A DNA stretch of 64,000 bases from JAUWPO01 sp965603285. Lineage in GTDB: Bacteria; Chloroflexota; Anaerolineae; Anaerolineales; UBA4823. This document shows, one piece after another, positions 45,595 through 52,689 of this stretch (position 1 is the stretch's first letter; each line of letters starts with the position of its first letter). The translations under genes and the position numbers were made by a program. A model generated the notes under the pieces. The model saw only the letters and a program-made list of their open reading frames with translations, had not been told where the DNA came from and did not search any database. Location of the stretch: NCBI GenBank assembly GCA_965603285.1, contig CBFDCK010000002.1, positions 1 to 64,000 of the forward strand. The letters are read 5' to 3'.

Positions 45595-46728
45595 TTGAAC
45601 GCCCGCCAACGTGTCATCCAGACCTTAGACCACCAACTGCCCGACCGCGTCCCTCTGGCAATTTGGGGTGGTCCGTATGGCATTGTGGACGAACTCTACT
45701 TCAAGCTGCTGCCCTTATTGGGTTTAAGCGAGCCCGTCGCACCCTTCCGCCAAGGCCACACCGTCAATCATATCGATGACCGCGTCTTGAAAAAACTGGG
45801 CGCTGACATTCGCTACGTTTGGCCGGGAGCCTCGCCTACCAGCCCGCGTTACCCAACTGATGACCCTGATATCTTCCTGGATGGCTTCGGTCAGAAGTGG
45901 ATCCAAACCTTCCCATACTTCACCGCCACAGATGGGTTGCTAAAACAAGCCCATTCAATCTCGGAAATCGATGAACTGGTCAATTGGCCGGATACCAGCA
46001 AACCCGAATGGACTGCAGGGGTAGCTGAGCGATCGTGCATACTGGCAAAAGACGGAGAATACTACATTGCCGCCCGCATGGTCGTCTCGCATGGTCCCTT
46101 TCAGCTTGCCTGTGACCTACGCGGCGCTGCCGAATTCATGCTGGATATGGTGATGAATCCAGATTTCGCCGCCGCCCTGCTGGACAAAGTCACCACTACC
46201 ATCTGCGGCTTGACCGATGCTTACATGCAATCGGGAGGCCAATATTATGACCTGATCGAACTTCCCGGCGATGACTATGCCAGCAACGTCAACCTGATTA
46301 TCTCCCCCAAGATGTTCCGGGATTTCATCAAACCCTGCATTAAACGCATGGTGGAGACTATCCGCGCACACAAGTCAGATATCAAGATCATGTTGCACTC
46401 GGATGGCGCAATTCAAAAATTGATCCCAGATTTCATTGAACTCGGGATCGATGTGCTGCACCCACTGGAACCTGTTTCTGGTATAGATGTAGCTGCCGTA
46501 AAACACGAATTCGGGCAGCAGATCGCTTTCATTGGCGGTATCGATATTTCCAAAGCCATGCCGGGTAATCTGCAAGACGTGTGTACAGACGTGGATCGCT
46601 GTATTCGGGACCTCGCTCCCAGGGGAGGGTACATAATGGCACCCTGCAATCATTTACAAGCTGATGTGTCTCCCGAAAATGTGATTGAAATGTTCAGTTA
46701 CGCGTGCGAGAACGGTAGATATAAATAG
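45595..46728 (+). CDS. UroD-like protein, second divergent copy
   Basis: The 377-aa protein starts at a TTG (45595) giving MNARQRVIQTLDHQLPDRVP, which lines up with MNSKERLQSTLSHQIPDRIP of the first copy and fixes the start; the frame stays open to 45487 but that part lies inside the SIS gene. The metal motif is altered: HSDG (His268, Asp270 in place of the Cys) and APCNH (Cys351/His353) near the C-terminus. So the two copies have different putative metal ligands and probably different roles. It starts 8 bp after the SIS stop, ending a tightly packed operon. Confidence 0.75.
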   Translation: MNARQRVIQTLDHQLPDRVPLAIWGGPYGIVDELYFKLLPLLGLSEPVAPFRQGHTVNHIDDRVLKKLGADIRYVWPGASPTSPRYPTDDPDIFLDGFGQKWIQTFPYFTATDGLLKQAHSISEIDELVNWPDTSKPEWTAGVAERSCILAKDGEYYIAARMVVSHGPFQLACDLRGAAEFMLDMVMNPDFAAALLDKVTTTICGLTDAYMQSGGQYYDLIELPGDDYASNVNLIISPKMFRDFIKPCIKRMVETIRAHKSDIKIMLHSDGAIQKLIPDFIELGIDVLHPLEPVSGIDVAAVKHEFGQQIAFIGGIDISKAMPGNLQDVCTDVDRCIRDLAPRGGYIMAPCNHLQADVSPENVIEMFSYACENGRYK

Positions 46729-46770
46729 ATCGTGACTATGCGCATTTCTATGCTTTTTTCTTTAACTCCT

Positions 46771-46949
46771 CTAACAAGCTCGCGATAACCCAGAATTGGT
46801 CACCATGATATCGGCTTCATCAAAGTCGTAAACCCGGGTCAAACCTTTCCTGTCAATCTTCTGCGACCGCAACTCGGTCACACTTACACATCGTGCGTTC
46901 CATGCTGCCTTAAAGCGGTATCGGATCGTAACACCCCTCGTTATTCATC
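46771..46949 (-). pseudogene. Regulator-like C-terminal remnant
   Basis: A minus-strand frame open for about 58 codons ends at the TAG at 46771-46773. The translation includes TIRYRFKAAWNARCVSVTEL, then KIDRKGLTRVYDFDEADIMV and TNSGLS. The KIDRKGLTRV-DFDEADIMVT pattern resembles the C-terminal substrate-binding part of DeoR-type sugar regulators, but the match is by eye. An in-frame stop lies just upstream, so it is a fragment. Fragments near 47000 on the same strand may belong to the same lost gene. Confidence 0.4.
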
Positions 46950-47082
46950 AAGTTATGCGTGAAAAAACGACTTTAACCACCCGATAATTGTGAAAGAACC
47001 CGTAGTACACATATACTTCAGGCAAACTTTTTTCGCAATGCATAATCATTCTCAGGCTCCTCGATACATGTCGAATTAATAT

Positions 47083-47120
47083 AAAAAAGCCCGGAGAGCG
47101 AAATAATCTTTCCGAACTTT
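47083..47120 (-). terminator. Terminator of tRNA-Asp
   Basis: On the minus strand a GTTCGGAAAG / CTCTCCGGGC stem (G-T pairs and one mismatch) is followed by TTTTTT. It lies about 25 nt after the tRNA 3' end. Confidence 0.6.
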
Positions 47121-47143
47121 CTGTCATACTAAAATTGCACAGG

Positions 47144-47218
47144 CGGTCCCGACGGGATTCGAACCCGCGATCTCGGCCTTGACAGGGCCGCGTGTTAAAC
47201 CAGCTACACTACGGGACC
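47144..47218 (-). tRNA. tRNA-Asp (anticodon GTC)
   Basis: A 75-nt cloverleaf on the minus strand: acceptor GGTCCCG with CGGGACC, D-arm with AGCTGGTTTAACAC, anticodon stem CGGCC/GGCCG with loop CTGTCAA (GTC), and T-arm GCGGG-TTCGAAT-CCCGT, discriminator G. The genomic 3' end reads CC then T, so CCA is not fully encoded. Its 3' end faces the sugar block, and a partial copy of its last 27 nt lies at 21671-21697. Confidence 0.95.
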
Positions 47219-47281
47219 GTGCGGGCAGAAGTTTACCATACGCAAGATTTAGCGTCAAGTGAAATGACTTTTCGCCTACTC

Positions 47282-47368
47282 CTAAGTACCCTCAATATAT
47301 AAATCCGAAACCTCGCCGTGCGAAATCAATTCCATGAATCCTGGATGATCTTCACTAATTTTCAGATC
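47282..47368 (-). pseudogene. Short C-terminal remnant upstream of tRNA-Asp
   Basis: A minus-strand frame ending at the TAG at 47282-47284 encodes SEDHPGFMELISHGEVSDLY plus IEGT. It has no start region (an in-frame TGA lies just upstream). It resembles the remnant at 26996 (QFMDVSAVSDIYFKG). Parent family unknown. Confidence 0.35.
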
Positions 47369-47439
47369 AGTTCATTGCCCTCCATGTGTGGGAAACTCGA
47401 CCATCGTCGTTGTACATAAATCGAATCATGCATCGATCG

Positions 47440-49314
47440 TCATCTCTCAATTTGTGATTGCAGCAAGCGCAGCAAGGATCTACGTGCTAATAAATCAGAA
47501 TTCACCATACCCAGAACACGACCATCATCAACGACTGGCATGGCAGAAATCTCATGATGTTCCAATTTCCTAATTAACTCCAATATCGTATCCGAAGGTG
47601 CAACCGATACCACATCTGTACTCATTATTTGCTTCAAAGGGATATTGTCAGGATCACCCAAAGCGGTTGAACGGGTAATATCCCATTCAGTCACAACACC
47701 TACCAATTCACATTCAGGTGAGACAACAGCCAGTATCGAACTGCTGGCTTCGATAATCATAGCAGCAGCCTCACGAGCGTTATGATTTGCTTCAATCGTT
47801 GGGATATGTACCATAATATCAGCAGCGGTGCGATCACTTTCACTTGATGCAATCCTGCGAATGCTTATTATTTCTGCGGCCTCGCTTGGCAACATATCGG
47901 CATCTGAAATAAGCAAATCCACAAGCTCACGCATGTTACGCCGGATTACTCCTTCACGATATATTTGTGCAGAATTACGCCTTTTTTCAGCTAATTCGTT
48001 TAATTCTGCTGCATTATCATGCAGCCACATATCCACCGCTTCGCGATCACCCAGCATTTCCATGGGTATACGTAAATGCTCGGGGGTACTGATAAGATGC
48101 TCTTGAGCCGCATAAATTACACCACCTGAGTTCACCATGTAGTCAGTTGCAATCAGTACCCCTTTTCGCCGGTAAACTTCCCTCTCCATGCGCGCACGCG
48201 CAGCTTTACGAGATTTTATAGGCGAATAAGTATTGGCTCCCTCAACGATAACAGCCCAGTCTCCCATCAGCCTCACTGTTATCGAGGGCTTGGTAGATTT
48301 ATCTACACACAGATAATTTGCGATTGGAGAGGCAGGAATTAAACAAAATGCCGACTCGCGTAATAGATCGTCAGGCGAGTTTGAATATTTAGTTCGTAGT
48401 AATTTATTTGTCTCTGGAGCTACTACCTGTTCGTAATAATCACGTGTTACCAGATCATTCTCTGCCCACATTTGATATAGTTCTTCAACCGGTAATCCTT
48501 CTTCTTTATAGAGGTAACCTTGAATATCGCTTATTCCTGTGACTCGTGCACCAGGTAGACGTTTCCGCAGGATGCGTGCTGCGTGCGCACCCACAGCTCC
48601 AAATCCTTGAATTAATACATCCAAGTTATTTAGCTTCGGAATTTCCAGGTCACTGAACTGGGGCAATACTTTTAATCTCGACATCTCTTCTAAAAGCGCC
48701 TGCAAGGCAATGATCGTCCCACCAGCCGCAGCACCGAGTTCATCGATGCGATTGCCTCCCATATCGACCGGTTTAGAAAGAGCTTCATCTAAACCGTTTT
48801 CAATCGCGATTGTTTTCATATCCGCATCAGAGGTTCCGACATCCGGTCCCGGCAAATATATATCATGGTAGCAGTAAATCAAACGTGCGAAGCCACGCAC
48901 TACCTCACGATGCTCATCTGATGTCAAATCTCTCCCAGCAACAATTCCGGATTTTCCTCCACCATAAGGGAGGTCGGCTGCTGCATTTTTTAATGTCATT
49001 CCCCGTGCTAAATTATGAACGATCGATGGGGTAATATCCGGCAGCATACGGATGCCTCCCATTGAAGGTCTTCCCATTGCCAGATTGTCAACAACTAGAT
49101 ATCCGCCAATCTCAAGAGTCGCATCCTCATCCCACATACAAACAATAACTTTGGGACCAAGGTTGTCAACCTCGATCCCCAACCTCGCTAACCGATCCAC
49201 ATCGAGGGAATTAAATTCTAAAAAACATTTTCCGTCCCGAGATTGAAGGCGATTTTCCCACGTTTTTTCTGGCAGGTGTTCGCGCAGAAAAACTTCCATA
49301 GTTTTAGGGATCAT
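47440..49314 (-). CDS. Glutamate dehydrogenase with C-terminal CBS-domain pair
   Basis: The 624-aa protein joins a Glu/Leu/Phe/Val dehydrogenase (about 1-430) to two CBS motifs (about 490-624). The catalytic region has SMGGIRM, PYGGGKSGIV (catalytic Lys) and PGPDVGTSDADM. GFGAVGAHAARIL is the nucleotide-binding loop. The CBS part contains VGVVTEWDITRSTALG and PVVDDGRVLGMVNSDLL, which usually bind adenine nucleotides. A GDH of 410-450 aa is the norm, so a built-in adenylate sensor is unusual. The dehydrogenase interconverts glutamate and 2-oxoglutarate plus ammonia (substrate by family). Last gene of the minus-strand run; starts 16 bp after the 422-aa gene stop. Confidence 0.85.
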   Translation of the reverse strand: MIPKTMEVFLREHLPEKTWENRLQSRDGKCFLEFNSLDVDRLARLGIEVDNLGPKVIVCMWDEDATLEIGGYLVVDNLAMGRPSMGGIRMLPDITPSIVHNLARGMTLKNAAADLPYGGGKSGIVAGRDLTSDEHREVVRGFARLIYCYHDIYLPGPDVGTSDADMKTIAIENGLDEALSKPVDMGGNRIDELGAAAGGTIIALQALLEEMSRLKVLPQFSDLEIPKLNNLDVLIQGFGAVGAHAARILRKRLPGARVTGISDIQGYLYKEEGLPVEELYQMWAENDLVTRDYYEQVVAPETNKLLRTKYSNSPDDLLRESAFCLIPASPIANYLCVDKSTKPSITVRLMGDWAVIVEGANTYSPIKSRKAARARMEREVYRRKGVLIATDYMVNSGGVIYAAQEHLISTPEHLRIPMEMLGDREAVDMWLHDNAAELNELAEKRRNSAQIYREGVIRRNMRELVDLLISDADMLPSEAAEIISIRRIASSESDRTAADIMVHIPTIEANHNAREAAAMIIEASSSILAVVSPECELVGVVTEWDITRSTALGDPDNIPLKQIMSTDVVSVAPSDTILELIRKLEHHEISAMPVVDDGRVLGMVNSDLLARRSLLRLLQSQIER

Positions 49315-49330
49315 TTAATTACTCCCAATT

Positions 49331-50599
49331 TTACAGTTTATGAAGATTTTGTGCAGCGATGAAAGACAAACCGTTTTCTGTTAATGCCCAAGCAGTCTTG
49401 TTTGTTGCCTCAAATTTATCCATAAAGTTCAATCTGAGATATTCCCAATCTCCCGAGTCGATAATTTCCTGTTTCTCCCGGAAGTAATCAAGGATATCAG
49501 AGGGATGTTGTCGTTTCTCATCTATCTCTGGATCAGCGCCTTCGTGTTTGGCAGAGATATTTGCCACGTGACCGGCAATTTCTACTAATTCGTCTCGGCG
49601 GTTATATGGTTGGCGAACGATAGACTTATAAGTTTCAACAATGTGGTGTTCAAAACGGACCACATCCTCAAAGCCCAGCGATTTTCTAAATTGGGCAGTG
49701 ATCTCCATCGTCTCGTTGTTGATGGAATTGCTCCAGTTAAACCCGATCAATGGAGAAGTGCCATCATCGCGAGCAAACAACTTCGCACCTATCAGCGTCC
49801 ATAACCCGGCATATGGATTATCGTTTCCCATATATACAGATATTTTAAATTCGATATCAATACCCAGGCGGTAAAGTAAATAACCTATAAACACAGTTCC
49901 TGGATTTACATTTAGTACCTGTCGTGTTCCGTAATTGGTGTAGTAATACAGGAATTCATCAAGCCATTTAAGCGCATATTCGTTAGGTTGACCTACACCC
50001 CCAAAATATCCCGTGATTGTTTCAGGTCCACCCAAGTGTATATTCGAACCATCCGTGCCCTTTGTATCAAGTGTTTCAACAAATGAAGCGCCAATGATCT
50101 GCATAGCTGCTGCAACCGCTGGTAAATCTCCATCGGTCTCTTGTTCCTTCATTCTGCGTACCCTGATATACCGTCCCGGCATTATTTTTCCCTCAGCAAT
50201 TGCTCGTTGCGCAATATCTATTAAATAGGGGAAGTATTGATATGCACTGATTTCAAGGGTGACCGCAAAATCATCTGCGAATTTTGTGGAGTCCGCTCGT
50301 TCATCCAATACTTTGCGGCGATATTCAGGTACGCTGATAAAAGCGTCATTATCACGCTGTTCCTCAAGCCAATATAAATCGTCCAGATAATCAGGTTTAA
50401 TTTTTTCTACTTTATTTAACAAATTAGGTAATTGGCGCGCCTGTTCAGCTTGCTGATTGATTTCCTCGGGTGTACCGTATTTCGCTACTACTTCGAGAAA
50501 TTCGGAAATCACTCTCATGTCCGGATCAAGCAGAACATTATTGATTTCGTCTAATCTTTCATACGGTATTCTTAACAACTGTTGTAAATTTTCACCCAT
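49331..50599 (-). CDS. Conserved-looking protein of unknown function, 422 aa
   Basis: I do not recognise a family. The sequence has a charged helical N-terminus (about 1-115), a central part with GRYIRVRRMKEQETDGDLPA, DTKGTDGSNIHLGGPETITG and GYFGGVGQPNEYALKWL, and an aromatic, TIM-barrel-like region (NPGTVFIGYLLYRLGIDIEF, YMGNDNPYAGLW). There is no signal peptide or membrane helix, so it should be cytoplasmic. It lies between panB and the GDH-CBS gene, about 93 and 16 bp away, in the same direction, so a role in amino acid, C1 or cofactor metabolism is plausible but unproven. Confidence 0.6.
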   Translation of the reverse strand: MGENLQQLLRIPYERLDEINNVLLDPDMRVISEFLEVVAKYGTPEEINQQAEQARQLPNLLNKVEKIKPDYLDDLYWLEEQRDNDAFISVPEYRRKVLDERADSTKFADDFAVTLEISAYQYFPYLIDIAQRAIAEGKIMPGRYIRVRRMKEQETDGDLPAVAAAMQIIGASFVETLDTKGTDGSNIHLGGPETITGYFGGVGQPNEYALKWLDEFLYYYTNYGTRQVLNVNPGTVFIGYLLYRLGIDIEFKISVYMGNDNPYAGLWTLIGAKLFARDDGTSPLIGFNWSNSINNETMEITAQFRKSLGFEDVVRFEHHIVETYKSIVRQPYNRRDELVEIAGHVANISAKHEGADPEIDEKRQHPSDILDYFREKQEIIDSGDWEYLRLNFMDKFEATNKTAWALTENGLSFIAAQNLHKL

Positions 50600-50692
50600 T
50601 AGAAAACCTCCAAATTTATAGTAATTATTACCGTTACTGCATTATTACATCAAGAGATATATTGGATCTTAGAGTGTCTAAGTCAAAAGTAG

Positions 50693-51547
50693 CTAATCCA
50701 ATATTTCAAGCAGCTCTTCATACTCTTCATCCTTTATCTGAAAATAATTTTCGGGTTGTGGGAATGTTCTATCACCCACTTCATTCACATACTGCGTGAG
50801 CCCTTTGAGGATTACCTCTCCCGCATTACCGAAAACTTTTGCCATGCGAGGCTTGAACTTTGGATAAAGACCAAACATGTCGTGATAAATCAAGAGTTGT
50901 CCATGTGCATCAGGTCCTGAACCAAGGCTCATAATCATACAATTCTCCGCAAGTTCGGTGATTATTTTACATACCCGGTCTGGTACCATTTCCAAAAGGA
51001 TGCCAATTGCCCCAGCGTTTTCAAGCGCTTTTGCATCATCAATAATTTTTTTTGCTTGCAACGCACCTTTTCCCTGCACTCGGAAACCGCCGAGAGCACT
51101 TACACTTTGCGGGGTTAGTCCTAGATGACCGAACGCTGGAATTCCAGCATCTACGATTCCTCGAATTCGGTCTCCCATTTCGACGCCTCCCTCTAACTTA
51201 ATTGCGTCACACCCAGCCTCGCTCATAAACCGACCGGCATTTCGAATAGCGGATTCGACACTCGGTTGATAGCTCATATATGGCATGTCACCAATGAGAA
51301 AAACATTCGGTGCTCCTCGTCGAACTGCCTGAGTGTGTCGAATCATGTCGTCCATCGTAACTGGTAAAGTGGAGTCATACCCCAACATAGTCATCCCCAG
51401 GCTGTCGCCAACGAGGATCATATCTACCCCAGCTTCATCTTGTAAGTAAGCAGTCGGGTAATCGTAGCAAGTAAGCCATGATATTGGCTCATTATTTTTC
51501 ATTTTCTTGAACAGCTTCAGCAGAGTCACTTTTTTGCGTTCCGTCAT
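50693..51547 (-). CDS. panB: 3-methyl-2-oxobutanoate hydroxymethyltransferase
   Basis: PanB transfers a hydroxymethyl group from 5,10-methylene-tetrahydrofolate to 2-oxoisovalerate in pantothenate and CoA synthesis. The 284-aa length and motifs fit: VGDSLGMTMLGYDSTLPVTM (metal and substrate Asp), KLEGGVEMG, GHLGLTPQSV and LLEMVPD with the catalytic Glu. It follows a terminator after acsE, so it is likely transcribed separately. panC and panD are not in the window. Its presence beside the acetyl-CoA pathway fits CoA demand and C1 supply. Confidence 0.92.
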   Translation of the reverse strand: MTERKKVTLLKLFKKMKNNEPISWLTCYDYPTAYLQDEAGVDMILVGDSLGMTMLGYDSTLPVTMDDMIRHTQAVRRGAPNVFLIGDMPYMSYQPSVESAIRNAGRFMSEAGCDAIKLEGGVEMGDRIRGIVDAGIPAFGHLGLTPQSVSALGGFRVQGKGALQAKKIIDDAKALENAGAIGILLEMVPDRVCKIITELAENCMIMSLGSGPDAHGQLLIYHDMFGLYPKFKPRMAKVFGNAGEVILKGLTQYVNEVGDRTFPQPENYFQIKDEEYEELLEILD

Positions 51548-51662
51548 TGTCCACCTCTGTATAGAAATTTAGTATATAAATATTTTATGTTAGAAAGGGC
51601 ATAAAAGCAACTACTCAGCAGATATTGTTTGGTAAGAAAATATACTTCACCTTAAAAATTTA

Positions 51663-51712
51663 TGCGACGCTCGAGTGAAATCGCTCTCATGTTCGCGTCG
51701 CACAAAATTCTT
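51663..51712 (-). terminator. Terminator at the end of the CODH/ACS operon
   Basis: TGCGACGC (51663-51670) pairs perfectly with GCGTCGCA (51695-51702); the minus-strand transcript continues with a T-rich stretch read from about 51652-51662. It lies 50-90 bp past the acsE stop. Confidence 0.7.
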
Positions 51713-51751
51713 ACAGGCATTCTTTGGCCATGTTAATTTTCTGTTTCTGAT

Positions 51752-52675
51752 TTACTGTTCGAGATAACTATCCGCATAAATCACTTTATTCAATAACACC
51801 TGAACTGTTTTCCATATCGCAACCTGCTCCGGATCATTCATATCAAAATCGTCAAATGCAGGTTCTTCCATTGCAGCGATACGGTCGACAATCGTTATAT
51901 ATGCCTTTCCTACAGGAGTACTGTCATCACGTACCTCAATAATACGAATGGTCTCCCTCAACTGCTCATCGAAAGGATTTGCAATCATTGTCTGTAATCC
52001 AACACCCATTAACATAGCACAGTAAACCCTGTCAATGAGTGGTCGATTCTGGTCGGGCACAGAATTCGAAACATTTGAAAGACCTACCGAAATTGCCGGT
52101 GGTGGATCCCACGCAAATTGCAGAGTCCGGACTGCTTCAAGAAGCTCAGGTGCGTACTCCTGGCAGCCCGAAACTGTCAAAACTAGAGGATCAATTATCA
52201 AGTCCTCAATTGGAAAATCGATTTCTAACATCCTTGGTATCAATTTCTCAAGCGCAATGGTCACCCGCTCATCTGCGCTAACAGGAATTCCGCTCTTTCC
52301 CATAGTAAGAGCAATCAGTTTTGTATTGTATTCCTTTGCCAGAAGAGGTACTTTTTCAAGCCTCTCCGCTTCAGCAGATGTCGAATTTATGATTGGTTGC
52401 GCCTTGGTGACTTTCTTAAGTCCAGCTTCAATCCCCATTAAATTGGTGCTATCAAAACTCAAGGGAACATCCACAACGGTTTCAACAGACTCGACCATCC
52501 AAGGAAAGACCTCCTCCCAATCTTTCTTACGAGGCCCAAGATTAAGATCTATAGCTTGAGCCCCTGCCTCAACCTGCTTTAGAGCCAGTTCCATGAAGAA
52601 TTCTCGATCTCTTAACTTTAGTGCTTCCTTTACTTTTTCTGAAATGATGTGAATATTTTCGCCTAAAATATACAT
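51752..52675 (-). CDS. acsE: 5-methyltetrahydrofolate:corrinoid/iron-sulfur protein methyltransferase
   Basis: AcsE moves the methyl group of methyl-tetrahydrofolate to the cobalt of the corrinoid Fe-S protein, joining the methyl and carbonyl branches of the Wood-Ljungdahl pathway. The 307-aa pterin-binding TIM barrel has ILGENIHI, AIDLNLGPRKKDWEE and ISVGLSNVSNSVPDQNR, the Asn-containing segment that protonates the pterin in the family. It is 14 bp downstream of the activator gene and last in the acs operon. Length is slightly above the 262-aa Moorella enzyme because of a C-terminal tail. Confidence 0.92.
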   Translation of the reverse strand: MYILGENIHIISEKVKEALKLRDREFFMELALKQVEAGAQAIDLNLGPRKKDWEEVFPWMVESVETVVDVPLSFDSTNLMGIEAGLKKVTKAQPIINSTSAEAERLEKVPLLAKEYNTKLIALTMGKSGIPVSADERVTIALEKLIPRMLEIDFPIEDLIIDPLVLTVSGCQEYAPELLEAVRTLQFAWDPPPAISVGLSNVSNSVPDQNRPLIDRVYCAMLMGVGLQTMIANPFDEQLRETIRIIEVRDDSTPVGKAYITIVDRIAAMEEPAFDDFDMNDPEQVAIWKTVQVLLNKVIYADSYLEQ

Positions 52676-52689
52676 GGGTGACCATCCTT

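Larger units (their letters stand above)
46729..47143. other. Gap between the island operon and tRNA-Asp
   Basis: A 415-bp gap. A short weak hairpin with T tract (about 46742-46761) may end the plus-strand operon. The rest holds a minus-strand remnant (46771-46949), a small coding-like stretch near 46975-47060, and the tRNA terminator at 47083-47120. No integrase is present. Confidence 0.55.

Noticed and set aside
46975..47067. 33-codon minus-strand frame beginning MIMHCEKSLPEVYVYYGFF with a GGAG upstream
   Set aside because: As a stand-alone gene it is too short and ends in tandem stops; it is better explained as part of the decayed sequence noted in the findings.
52035..52559. 174-aa plus-strand frame opposite acsE
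   Set aside because: Antisense shadow; acsE has complete family motifs and operon context.
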